The position numbers were made by a program, and so were the translations under genes. 36,151 nucleotides of DNA from an uncultured Clostridia bacterium (GTDB taxonomy: Bacteria; Bacillota; Clostridia; TANB77; CAG-508). Positions 9,032 through 18,739 of the stretch are shown here, in pieces (the first letter of the stretch is position 1; each line of letters starts with the position of its first letter). The stretch is from the NCBI GenBank assembly GCA_947630185.1, contig CANRGT010000015.1, positions 1 to 36,151 of the forward strand, read 5' to 3'. The notes under the pieces are model-generated. The model had not been told where the DNA came from. It searched no databases and saw nothing but the letters and a program-made list of their open reading frames with translations.

Positions 9032-10630
9032 ATGTCAAACCCTAAAGGATATGTTAGTTTTGTATTGCACGCACATTTACCATTTATTCATCATCCTGAA
9101 AGTGAAGATTATTTAGAGGAACAATGGTTATATGAAGCTATTTCAGAAACCTATATCCCTCTACTTACTAATTTTAAAAAATTAGAGGAGGAAAAAGTTG
9201 ACTTTAGAATTACAATGTCACTTACTCCCCCTCTTTTAAATATGCTTGATAATAAGCTTTTGCAAAAGCGTTATATTAAGTATTTAAATACCCACATTGA
9301 GCTTGCTAAAAAAGAAATAGTTAGAACTAAAGATAATGCAAAAGAAAATGAACTTGCTAAATATTATTTAAATAAATATTCTAATGATTTAAAAGTGTTT
9401 AAAGAAATGTATCATTGTAATTTAATTGATGGTTTTAAGCATTTTCAAGACATTGGTGTATTAGAAATTATAACTTGTGGTGCTACTCACGGATATTTTC
9501 CTATTTTATATGTAAATGAAAAAACTATAAGAGCTCAAATTGCAGTTGGTGTACAAACTTATGAAAAATATTTTGGAAAAAAGCCTCGTGGAATCTGGCT
9601 TCCTGAGTGTGGTTATGTTCCTGAAAGTGATAAATATCTAAAAGAGTTTGGTATTGATTATATCATTACTGAATCTCATGGCATTTTGTATGCAGACCCT
9701 ACTCCTATTTATGGCACATTTGCTCCTATTGTTTCTCCAAATGGTGTTATTGCTTTTGGTAGAGATATTGAGTCATCTAGACAAGTATGGAGCTCTATAA
9801 ATGGTTATCCTGGTGATTTTAATTATAGAGAATTTTATAGAGATATTGGTTATGATGCACCTTATGACTATATAAAACCATATATTGCTTCTAATGGTGC
9901 AAGGGTTCATACTGGTATTAAGTATTATAGAATTACAGGTAAAGATTGTGAAAAAGATTACTATAATTTACAGTGGGCTCAAGATTCTATTAATATGCAA
10001 GCTGGACACTTTTTTGATAGTAGAGTTAATCAAATAAATAATTTAGCTCCAATTACTGAAAACCCTCCTATTATTTTATGCCCTTATGATGCTGAACTTT
10101 ATGGACATTGGTGGTATGAAGGTCCAGATTGGCTATATGTTTTATTTAAAAAGATTTATTATGATAAATGTAATTTCAAGTTAATTACACCTAGTGAATA
10201 TATTGATAAATACCCTAATATGCAAGTTTCTACTCCTTGCCGTTCTAGTTGGGGTGCAAATGGTTATAGCGAGGTTTGGCTTAACCATACTAATGATTAT
10301 GCTCACAAACATTTGCATAATATCGGTGATAAAATGGTAGAGCTTGCTCAAAATTTTGCAAATGAAAATGATAGTATAAAAATAAGAGCTTTAAATCAAT
10401 GTGCTAGAGAATTACTACTTGCTCAAAGTAGTGACTGGCTATTTATTATTACAAATGGCACTATGGTTGATTACGCAAAAAAAAGAATAAAAGATCATAT
10501 TGGTAGATTTAACAAGCTATATGATGCTTTAATTAAAAATACCATAAATGATACCTTTATTTCTTTCTTAGAAAATATTGAGGAAAAAGACTGTATCTTC
10601 CCTGAAATCGATTATAAAATTTATTTTTAA
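9032..10630 (+). CDS. Glycoside hydrolase family 57, 1,4-alpha-glucan branching type
   Basis: Likely cuts and re-forms alpha-glucan chains to introduce 1,6 branches. The 532-residue product has the GH57 start YVSFVLHAHLPF, the nucleophile Glu in WLPECGY (E192) and the acid/base Asp in PYDAELYGHWW (D353), at nearly the spacing of archaeal GH57 branching enzymes. The C-terminal helical domain (from about residue 430) has the tryptophan-rich LLAQSSDWLF typical of the DUF1957 group. I chose the ATG at 9032, after AAAAGGAGA; an upstream TTG at 8987 has no ribosome site. It is co-oriented with the DUF4912 gene and opposite to the GT4 gene. Confidence 0.92.
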   Translation: MSNPKGYVSFVLHAHLPFIHHPESEDYLEEQWLYEAISETYIPLLTNFKKLEEEKVDFRITMSLTPPLLNMLDNKLLQKRYIKYLNTHIELAKKEIVRTKDNAKENELAKYYLNKYSNDLKVFKEMYHCNLIDGFKHFQDIGVLEIITCGATHGYFPILYVNEKTIRAQIAVGVQTYEKYFGKKPRGIWLPECGYVPESDKYLKEFGIDYIITESHGILYADPTPIYGTFAPIVSPNGVIAFGRDIESSRQVWSSINGYPGDFNYREFYRDIGYDAPYDYIKPYIASNGARVHTGIKYYRITGKDCEKDYYNLQWAQDSINMQAGHFFDSRVNQINNLAPITENPPIILCPYDAELYGHWWYEGPDWLYVLFKKIYYDKCNFKLITPSEYIDKYPNMQVSTPCRSSWGANGYSEVWLNHTNDYAHKHLHNIGDKMVELAQNFANENDSIKIRALNQCARELLLAQSSDWLFIITNGTMVDYAKKRIKDHIGRFNKLYDALIKNTINDTFISFLENIEEKDCIFPEIDYKIYF

Positions 10631-10645
10631 TTTTATTTATATTTT

Positions 10646-10806
10646 AAAGAACAATATAGTTTTTATGTAGCACCGCGTAGCGTTCAAACGGAACGAAGTG
10701 AAGTGTGCTTGGAGCAACCAACATATATTTAAAAAATTGTATTTATACAATTTTTTAGATAAAAGGTTGCGACAACAAGGTGCAAATAAAAACTATATTG
10801 TTCTTT
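10646..10806. repeat. Large nested inverted repeat, MITE-like or structured RNA
   Basis: A 29-base left arm (10646-10674) and a 28-base right arm (10779-10806) are complementary apart from a small mismatch near the inner end. Inside are a second pairing (GCAACC with GGTTGC), a 12-base hairpin at 10729-10757 and a small CGTTC/GAACG hairpin at 10681-10694. The inner tract 10675-10719 is richer in G+C than its surroundings. It carries no gene and lies between convergent genes, so it may be a non-autonomous mobile element that also acts as a terminator, or a structured RNA. I cannot tell which. Confidence 0.65.
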
Positions 10807-10836
10807 TATTATATTAATTATTTTTACTATTAAATT

Positions 10837-11694
10837 TCAATGTATAAATTTTGCACTATTAAGCATCCTATAAGTTTTGCATATGTTGCAGTCAGTACAA
10901 AGTGAAACTCTATCTTCAAAAATTAGCTTTATCGTATTTATAAACTCATCTTCTTCACTAATTAAATGGATTTCTATTTTGTTTGGAAGTAAACTTAACA
11001 AAGTATTTAATGCAAAGTCATTTGATGAAAAAGTTATATCTGATAAATACTGAGCATTATAAATGTTTTCTGAAACAGATACTATGTTTTTTTGCTCATC
11101 TAACAAAATAGATTCTCCATTAACATATATTAAGTGAATTGTTTCTTGTGAAGGTAATTTTGAATTTACATATATTTTAAGCAAGTCAATAAATTCTGTA
11201 TATTCTCTTTCTATTACGAATTGATTGACTGCACTATCTACTATATAATCTAAAACTTTAAAATATTCTTTTAGTCTAAAATAAACAAATCCGTCTAATA
11301 TTATACTTTTATTTTCTACTAAATATTTTCTTACTTCTTCTTTTATATATTGCTCTTCTTCTATTTTTTCAATATATTCTTCTGTATCTAAAAGCCCTAT
11401 ACAGTTTTCTAAGATTTTATTTTTCTCATATTCATCAAAGTAAAAGTAGTTATAATTTATGAGCTGTTTCATTATTTTTTCTTGATAAAATATAATTATA
11501 GCTTCTTCTATTACATTAGATAAAAACTTAATAAATTTTGAATTTTCTTTTCCTTGATAGTGAATAATAATATTATTATATATTTTAAATTGTTTTTTTG
11601 TATAAGCAAGATTTTCAAAATCTTCATTTGAAATTCTGTTTAGTAGATAATCTAATATTTCTATATTGTTAGTTTTTATGCAAATTGATTTCAT
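10837..11694 (-). CDS. ytxC: Sporulation protein YtxC family
   Basis: Matches the YtxC family, linked to sporulation in Bacillus and Clostridia but without a defined biochemical role. The recognisable core is in the second half: FVYFRLKEYFKVLDYIVDSAV followed by EFIDLLKIYV, ending in a Cys-containing C-terminus (CTDCNIC). Two starts are possible. The ATG at 11694 (286 residues) has AAAGGAGA about 12 bases upstream and gives the family's usual length; the frame is open to an ATG at 11790 (317 residues), but that one has only a weak site and sits next to the terminator hairpin. I prefer 11694. Confidence 0.8.
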   Translation of the reverse strand: MKSICIKTNNIEILDYLLNRISNEDFENLAYTKKQFKIYNNIIIHYQGKENSKFIKFLSNVIEEAIIIFYQEKIMKQLINYNYFYFDEYEKNKILENCIGLLDTEEYIEKIEEEQYIKEEVRKYLVENKSIILDGFVYFRLKEYFKVLDYIVDSAVNQFVIEREYTEFIDLLKIYVNSKLPSQETIHLIYVNGESILLDEQKNIVSVSENIYNAQYLSDITFSSNDFALNTLLSLLPNKIEIHLISEEDEFINTIKLIFEDRVSLCTDCNICKTYRMLNSAKFIH

Positions 11695-11802
11695 TTGATG
11701 CTTTAGTCTCCTTTCTTTTACTTCTATATTATCTACTAAAATGTCTTTAGCTATACATATTTTATTCCATCTTGCATCAAATGGTAACATGTTCCAAAAA
11801 TA

Positions 11803-11836
11803 AAAAACGAAGTAATTTTTACTTACTTCGCTTTTT
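11803..11836 (-). terminator. Terminator after secF
   Basis: AAAACGAAGTAA pairs with TTACTTCGCTTTT and leaves T-runs on both sides. It lies 20 bases after the secF stop and separates the sec genes from ytxC. Confidence 0.8.
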
Positions 11837-11855
11837 ATTTTATTACAAATTTTTA

Positions 11856-12491
11856 TTATTTTTTACTTTCTAATTTAGCAGTTACAACTGTAAGTGTAAT
11901 AATATATGCTAAAAGTCCAACTGGCATAATCCAACGTCCTATTGGAAGTCTTGTAATTGCTAATACACTTAAAAGAAGTGCTTCTACTGCTAAAATTGAT
12001 ACTACATATAATGCTAAAACTTTAAATATTCCTTGTTTTCTATAACGCACTAGAACATATACTAAAATTGTAACTACACTGATTGCTATTGGTACAATAT
12101 ATGGTGTTAAAACGCTAGAAAGCTTAATTTTAGGTTGTTCTGTAATTGTAATATCATCTGCTTTGTTTTCTAAGCCATATTTTTCATTTATTTTAGTGTT
12201 TAATTGTTCTTTCTTTTCTGTTAAATTTTCAATTTTGTTATAATCTTGTTTTATTGTAATAGATGCCATATCATCATAATATTCTACTTTTTGCACAATG
12301 GTTCTTACATTTCCAAAGACTTCTTGTACAATTTGTTTAATATCTTTGTTTTCAAAATTAACACCCAAATATACATCAATTCTTGTGTTTTTACTATATG
12401 GTATATCTGCCTCTAGTCCCATAACACCAACAATAACTCCACCTATTATAATAATTAAAATCATCAATACATAAATAATTTTTTTATTCAT
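11856..12491 (-). CDS. secF: Divergent SecF, short
   Basis: Partner of SecD in the membrane complex that pulls secreted proteins out of the SecYEG channel. I call it SecF from its place after secD and its layout: an N-terminal membrane segment, an extracellular part with YLGVNFENKDIKQI, then a block of membrane segments (PYIVPIAISVVTILVYVLV onward). At 211 residues it is well short of the usual 290-320 and shows about four rather than six membrane segments. There is no CGG or other sign of a frameshift, so the shortening looks natural in this lineage. AAAGAGG precedes the ATG. Confidence 0.7.
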   Translation of the reverse strand: MNKKIIYVLMILIIIIGGVIVGVMGLEADIPYSKNTRIDVYLGVNFENKDIKQIVQEVFGNVRTIVQKVEYYDDMASITIKQDYNKIENLTEKKEQLNTKINEKYGLENKADDITITEQPKIKLSSVLTPYIVPIAISVVTILVYVLVRYRKQGIFKVLALYVVSILAVEALLLSVLAITRLPIGRWIMPVGLLAYIITLTVVTAKLESKK

Positions 12492-12599
12492 TTTTATACC
12501 TCTTTTTCTTTATTGCTTTTTGTTTTATATTTTAATGTGCTTAATTAAAATTTATATTTTGTAAAAGATTCGTACCTTTTATAATAATTTTCAAATTTT

Positions 12600-13955
12600 T
12601 TATTTATTTTTAGTACATAAAACAATTAATGTTCTTGTAAATATTAAATTATATAATACAATAATTAAAATTCCCCAGAACATTGCCATTCCAAAGCTAT
12701 AAATTGGAAGCCAACTTACAAAGCATAAAATTACAGATGTAATCAATACAGGAATTAAAATAAATATTGCTTTTAATAATGCTTCTTTAAAGCAATTTGA
12801 TGTAGCTTCAATTGTTTTTTCATCACGATTCTTTATTAAATTCATTAAGTAAATTGTAAATATATAATTTAATATAACTGCTATTATAATTCCTGTAATA
12901 CCTTCTACTGTTAATACAACATTACAGAAACGTACTACTAATAGTAATACAGCTACATAACCAATAAATGCTATGGCACTTAAAAGTCCATTCTTTTTAT
13001 AACGTATTATTAAGTATACTAAGGCTATTAAAGCTATTACAGCTACAACAATCATAGGTATATAAAAGCTTTCTAATACTAAATCTGATTTTATATAACG
13101 ATTTTCTTCTATTTCATAAGTAACTGGCAATGTTTTTGTATTTAATAATATTGCCATATTTGAAGCTTCTCTAATATATGAATTTAAAGTACTTGCTGAT
13201 GTTGTAGCTTGTCCAACTGTTAATTGTATTGTTCCATTTGAAATTTCTTCATCAAAATGTGTAGATATTAATGTAGTGTCATCTATTTTTATATCTACAT
13301 TCTTAGTTGTATCTTTTCCATCTTCATCTTCTGTTTCTACATAAGTATTAGTAATATCTTTTAATATTTGAGTACCTTCTTCATCAAATTCTATAATTAA
13401 ATAAATATATACTCCATTTGTCGCACTACTACTTGCAACTTGTGCATTTTTTAAGTGTTCTCCTGATAATAGTTCATTTCCATCTTCATCTTGAATTGAA
13501 AAATAACCTCTTGATGTTAAATATTGTGTTATTGTATCAGTATTACTATTTTCAGGTAATTGCACAAATATATCTCCCGTACTTTCATTTAAGCGAACAG
13601 TATAATCTGATACAGACATTTTATCTAATCTATCTATAAAAGTTTGCTTAGAATTTTCATAATTTTCTTTAGTTAATGATTCTTCTGGATTAATTGGTTC
13701 TTTTTTAGTTGTAGTTCCTTCTCCTGCCTCATCTACAATATTTCCATCTTTATCATATATAATATCTTTTGTATCTTTACTTACTATAAATTTTAATGCT
13801 CTACTTCCTGTTAAATCCATTCCTAATAAATATTCTGGTAAAATATTATCTACAAATTTAGTTTTCTTTACTAGAATTCCTCCAAATGACACTAAAGAAA
13901 TTAGAATAATTATTAAGATCAATAATGCTACTTTTAATTTTCTTTCTGTTTTCAA
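12600..13955 (-). CDS. secD: Protein translocase subunit SecD
   Basis: Membrane subunit that uses the proton motive force to help complete protein export. The 451-residue product has one N-terminal membrane segment, the LLGMDLTGSRALKF stretch equivalent to the GLDLKGG of other SecDs, an extracellular P1 region with a long Glu/Asp/Thr insert, and five further membrane segments from about residue 300. The core motifs are diverged: the usual AVDANV of segment four is not visible. The start is a TTG at 13955, eight bases after GGAGG. secF follows after 108 bases. Confidence 0.85.
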   Translation of the reverse strand: MKTERKLKVALLILIIILISLVSFGGILVKKTKFVDNILPEYLLGMDLTGSRALKFIVSKDTKDIIYDKDGNIVDEAGEGTTTKKEPINPEESLTKENYENSKQTFIDRLDKMSVSDYTVRLNESTGDIFVQLPENSNTDTITQYLTSRGYFSIQDEDGNELLSGEHLKNAQVASSSATNGVYIYLIIEFDEEGTQILKDITNTYVETEDEDGKDTTKNVDIKIDDTTLISTHFDEEISNGTIQLTVGQATTSASTLNSYIREASNMAILLNTKTLPVTYEIEENRYIKSDLVLESFYIPMIVVAVIALIALVYLIIRYKKNGLLSAIAFIGYVAVLLLVVRFCNVVLTVEGITGIIIAVILNYIFTIYLMNLIKNRDEKTIEATSNCFKEALLKAIFILIPVLITSVILCFVSWLPIYSFGMAMFWGILIIVLYNLIFTRTLIVLCTKNK

Positions 13956-14021
13956 TTTAGTTTCCTCCCTATTGTTTATATTTTATATAAATACATTCTT
14001 TTAGATTTTATATTAAAATAT

Positions 14022-14072
14022 AAAAAATAGCAACTATTTTATGAAAATTCTTTTCAAAAAATATTGCTATTT
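14022..14072 (-). terminator. Hairpin between the TIGR04086-like gene and secD
   Basis: AAATAGCAA and TTGCTATTT face each other around an AT-rich loop, about 50 bases after the recoded stop of the upstream gene. T-rich sequence follows on both sides. Confidence 0.5.
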
Positions 14073-14123
14073 AATTACATTGAAAATAATAGATTTATTT
14101 TATCACTTCATTCGTAATTTTTT

Positions 14124-14538
14124 CTATTTCTTATATAAATTCACTCCTATAATTCCTCCAATCATTCCTGTCACTATTCCGAGTTAATAGTAATATGAAT
14201 GAATTTAATGTTAAAGAAAATCCTACTAAGCACATACTAGATGCTATGTATAAAAAAATAACATAAGCTAATCCTACGATTCCTCCATTTATAAGTCCAT
14301 TTTTTCTTATTTTTAGAACACTTATAATACTTCCTGTTAAGATGCTGATTGCTACAATAATTGTAACAACTGGCATAATGGTATTTTCTGAAATATTTGT
14401 ATATGTTAAAATAAGTGCATAAATTAATAATAAAACAAGAGAAATAAGAATGGAGAAAATAGTTCCTTTTATAATTCTAGCAATATTTTTTTTCAATTCA
14501 CTTTCTTCTGTTGTAATATTTTGTATTGTATTCGACAT
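14124..14538 (-). CDS. TIGR04086-like small membrane protein, read through a +1 CGG site
   Basis: A 137-residue integral membrane protein with four hydrophobic segments, resembling the TIGR04086 family found next to secD or yajC genes in Clostridia; the function is unknown. The zero frame runs to 14131 but after codon 120 turns polar (NSDRNDWRNYRSEF), wrong for this family. Skipping the C of the in-frame CGG at 14179-14181 gives a glycine-rich hydrophobic helix, TGIVTGMIGGIIGVNLYKK, and then TAG at 14124-14126. That is the expected last segment and tail. Its place between the WG-like gene and secD fits the family's usual setting. Confidence 0.8.
14179..14181 (-). other. In-frame CGG with +1 shift, TIGR04086-like gene
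   Basis: Sense reading is TTA ACT CGG AAT AGT. Dropping the C gives ACT GGA ATA GTG ACA GGA and a hydrophobic last helix. The zero frame stays open for 16 more codons, so the case rests on the protein pattern rather than on a stop. The four-base unit is CGGA. Confidence 0.78.
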
Positions 14539-14558
14539 AAGGCTTTTCCTCCTAAAAA

Positions 14559-14609
14559 AATAGTTCTTTTTTCTAATTTTATGTGTTAGTAATTAGAAAA
14601 AGAACTATC
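14559..14609 (-). terminator. Terminator after the WG-repeat-like gene
   Basis: ATAGTTCTTTTT-CTAATT and AATTAG-AAAAAGAACTAT form a stem of about 18 pairs, starting 30 bases past the stop of the upstream gene. Confidence 0.65.
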
Positions 14610-14638
14610 TATTATAATTTTATTGATTTTTAATTATT

Positions 14639-16258
14639 TTACATTTGACTATCATTTCCAGTGTTTTCATTTTCTGTACCTACTGTGTTATTATCTAAAT
14701 TGTTATTGTCATTGTCCTCATTGCTATTATCCAAATTATTATTTCCGTTGTCCACATTGTTATTGTCCAAATTATTATTTTCATTGTCAATATTGTTATT
14801 ATCTAAATTATTATTTTCATTACTTGAATTGTTATTATTAATATCACCTAAATTATTCTCATTATTATTTACATTTTCATTTATATTTTGCGAATTAGTT
14901 CCTCCTTGAAGAAGTTTTAAAACTTCTTCGATATATGAAAGAACATTCATAGTTTGATTATTGTAAGTCATATTATATGTTATTTCTTCCTCATCAGTAA
15001 TAGAGTAAATATTTTGTACAACAGTTGATACTAATTCTCTTCCTTGACCATCTATTACTCCATAAAATTCTCCGTCTTTTACAACAATTCCTTCATATTT
15101 TTTTATCAATAATACTGGTTTTGCATCTCCATTTGAAACTCCATTTACTTCCTTGCAACCTAGTGCATCATATTCTTTCATTGTAACTTTTCTTCCAGTT
15201 GTATCAAATAAACTCCATTTATTATTTTTACAAACAGGAATATACTTATCATATAACAAATATTGGTTTTCTACTTCATTTGCATAATTTGTAGCATCAA
15301 TACCTATATTGTCATATTCTAAGTAAACTATAATGCTTCCACTACCATTTATAATACCTTTTTTATTATTGTTAGTAGCTAAATATAATCCTGCATTTTT
15401 ATCTATTTGTTTTATATTATCATATTCTGGAGTAATTTTTGTAGACGAAGTAGAAAGCATTATACCCATTTTATTTTCCAATGTAGTTACAATAAATTCT
15501 TGTGTACTTTCTATAAATTCTATATTAGCATATTTTGTTCCTAGCACCTCAGTTTTGTTAACATAATTATAAACACCATAGTTATTTTCTGCATTTTTTA
15601 TAATTATCATTCCATATAATAAAGCTTTTTGATTTTTAAAGCTCGACTCTCCATCCATAATTCCTGAGTTTGGAAATTGTTGATTATAATATGAAACTAA
15701 ATATGGTAATGTAAGAATTTCTATTTTATTTACTTCTTGATCATAGTTCATTGAAATATTAAAAGCAATTCTTGCTCCTTCTATAGTAGTGTATAATTGA
15801 TTATTCATAGATAATACTGGTTCATCTATTTCATAATATTCTGTGTCATTACTACCATCTAATAACATTTTATAAATTCTGTTTGAACCTAAAGTAAATG
15901 TTGCAACTTCATTAGCACTTTGAACATAACATTTTGTGGCATCTTCCGAATATTGTTTATATCCACCATTTCCAGATTCATATCCAACATAACTTGCAAA
16001 TGCTCTTATTGGTATATAAATTTTACCATCCTCTGTAATAATTAATATTTTTTTCATCTCTGCAATTGTTTTTGCATTTGAGGTACCATCTATTATTATT
16101 TTTAATTGTTCTTGTTTTAAATAATATATGTATACTCCCATTGCAATACTAATTATTAATAAAACAACCAAAATAACTGCAATTATTTTCATCCACTTTT
16201 TTGTTTTTTGTTGTTCCATTGTTTGCTTATAGTTATTTCCACCTATAAAATCATCCAT
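14639..16258 (-). CDS. Membrane-anchored WG-repeat-like protein with Asn-rich tail
   Basis: 539 residues, no assigned function. An N-terminal signal anchor (about residues 22-47) is followed by a stretch like the copper-amine-oxidase N-terminal domain (KIYIPIRAFASYVGYE), then repeated units resembling WG/KWG repeats (NNYGVYNYVN, NKKGIINGSG, NKWSLFDTTGR, GEFYGVIDGQGRE), and last a tail of about 80 residues built from NNNLDNN and NENN units. The body is probably outside the membrane and may bind cell-wall material; this is inference. It lies between tgt and the TIGR04086-like gene, where yajC usually sits. AAAGGAAA precedes the ATG. Confidence 0.75.
   Translation of the reverse strand: MDDFIGGNNYKQTMEQQKTKKWMKIIAVILVVLLIISIAMGVYIYYLKQEQLKIIIDGTSNAKTIAEMKKILIITEDGKIYIPIRAFASYVGYESGNGGYKQYSEDATKCYVQSANEVATFTLGSNRIYKMLLDGSNDTEYYEIDEPVLSMNNQLYTTIEGARIAFNISMNYDQEVNKIEILTLPYLVSYYNQQFPNSGIMDGESSFKNQKALLYGMIIIKNAENNYGVYNYVNKTEVLGTKYANIEFIESTQEFIVTTLENKMGIMLSTSSTKITPEYDNIKQIDKNAGLYLATNNNKKGIINGSGSIIVYLEYDNIGIDATNYANEVENQYLLYDKYIPVCKNNKWSLFDTTGRKVTMKEYDALGCKEVNGVSNGDAKPVLLIKKYEGIVVKDGEFYGVIDGQGRELVSTVVQNIYSITDEEEITYNMTYNNQTMNVLSYIEEVLKLLQGGTNSQNINENVNNNENNLGDINNNNSSNENNNLDNNNIDNENNNLDNNNVDNGNNNLDNSNEDNDNNNLDNNTVGTENENTGNDSQM
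14650..14885. repeat. Imperfect tandem repeat coding the Asn-rich tail
   Basis: On the plus strand, units around TTATTGTCCAAATTATTATTTTCATTG recur with changes, coding repeated Asn, Asp and Leu in the minus-strand protein. Such tracts change length easily. Confidence 0.75.
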
Positions 16259-16378
16259 ATTTATTATTTCCTTTCAAAGTGCTAATTAGCACAAAATTAT
16301 CTTAAGTTTTTTATTGTTACTTATAATTATTTTTGTAACAATTATTTTTTATTATTGTTTTTATATTCATTTTAAAAA

Positions 16379-17596
<1,218 letters not shown>

Positions 17597-18713
17597 TTAC
17601 AAAATTAGCATTGCATCTCCAAAACTAAAAAATCTATATTTTTCTTTTACTGCTTCATTATATGCCTTCATGATAAAATCTTTTCCTGCTAAAGCAGAAA
17701 CTAGCATAATTAAAGTAGATTCTGGTAAATGAAAATTTGTAATTAGACAGTCTAAGCATTTAAATTTATATCCTGGATAAATAAAAATGTTTGTATCTCC
17801 TTCTGTTTCTTTTACAATTCCATTTTCATCTGCTATTGTTTCTAATACTCTGCAAGATGTTGTTCCTACTGCAATGACTCTGTGTCCTTCTTTTTTAGCT
17901 TTATTTATTTTTTCTGCATCTTCTTTCTTTATATAAAAATGTTCTGAATGCATATCATGGTCTTCTACATTTTCTACTTTTACTGGTCTAAATGTGCCTA
18001 TTCCAACATGCAAAGTTACATTTGCAATTTCTACACCTTTTTTCTTTATTTCTTCAAAAAGCTCTGGAGTAAAATGAAGTCCTGCTGTTGGGGCTGCACT
18101 TGAGCCTTCATATTTTGCATATACAGTTTGATATCTATCCTTTTCTTTTAGTTGTTCATGAATATATGGTGGAAGTGGCATTAAACCAATTTCATTCAAT
18201 ATTTCATTAAAAATTCCATCATATTCAAATTTTACCTTTCTATTTCCGTGATTCTAATGTTTCTAGTATTTCAGCTTTTAAAAGAATTTTTTTAGGTTTT
18301 TGTTCTATTTTTAAGTTTTCATTATCTTCTATATTTTTGTTATTTTGTGTTTCTTCGAAATCTGTTTCAAATAATCCTTCTCCAAAAATTACTTTTGTAC
18401 CAGGTTTTAGTTTTTTTCCAGGTCTTACCATAACTTCCCATATATCGCTTTCTATCCTTTTTAAAAGTAAAAATTCTATATGTGCACCAGTTTCTTCTTT
18501 TACTCCATAAAGCCTAGCTGGTATTACTTTTGTATTATTTCTAACCAAGCAGTCTCCTGGCTGTAAATAATCTAAAATGCTTTTAAAGGTTTTATGTTCT
18601 ATTGTTTCATTTTTTCTATCTAGTACCATTAGCCTTGATTCGTCTCTATTTTTTATTGGTACTTGTGCTATTAGTTCTTTTGGTAGTTCATAATTAAAGT
18701 CTGATACTTTCAT
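17597..18713 (-). CDS. queA: S-adenosylmethionine:tRNA ribosyltransferase-isomerase, read through a +1 CGG site
   Basis: Converts preQ1 on tRNA to epoxyqueuosine, using SAM as ribosyl donor. The N-terminal frame ([17 protein letters not shown], 18713-18240) stops after ESRK, and the rest (from [13 protein letters not shown]) is in the next frame. Skipping the C of the in-frame CGG at 18246-18248 joins them through [19 protein letters not shown], a normal QueA linker, giving 371 residues. Later motifs are intact: [28 protein letters not shown] and [11 protein letters not shown] charged insert (near residues 125-145) makes it slightly longer than usual. AAAGGA precedes the ATG, and tgt follows. 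Confidence 0.92.
18246..18248 (-). other. In-frame CGG with +1 shift, queA
   Basis: Sense reading is GAA TCA CGG AAA TAG. Dropping the C gives TCA GGA AAT AGA AAG, Ser-Gly-Asn-Arg-Lys, and the frame then runs through the whole C-terminal part. The four-base unit is CGGA, in the same TCA-CGGA context as priA site 1. Confidence 0.87.
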
Positions 18714-18739
18714 TTTTATTTCATTCCTTTCTCTTGTTG

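Noticed and set aside
14623-14909. Tandem repeats near 14.7 kb as a CRISPR array
   Set aside because: Units are contiguous, imperfect and in frame with the Asn-rich tail of the WG-like protein; there are no unique spacers or cas genes.
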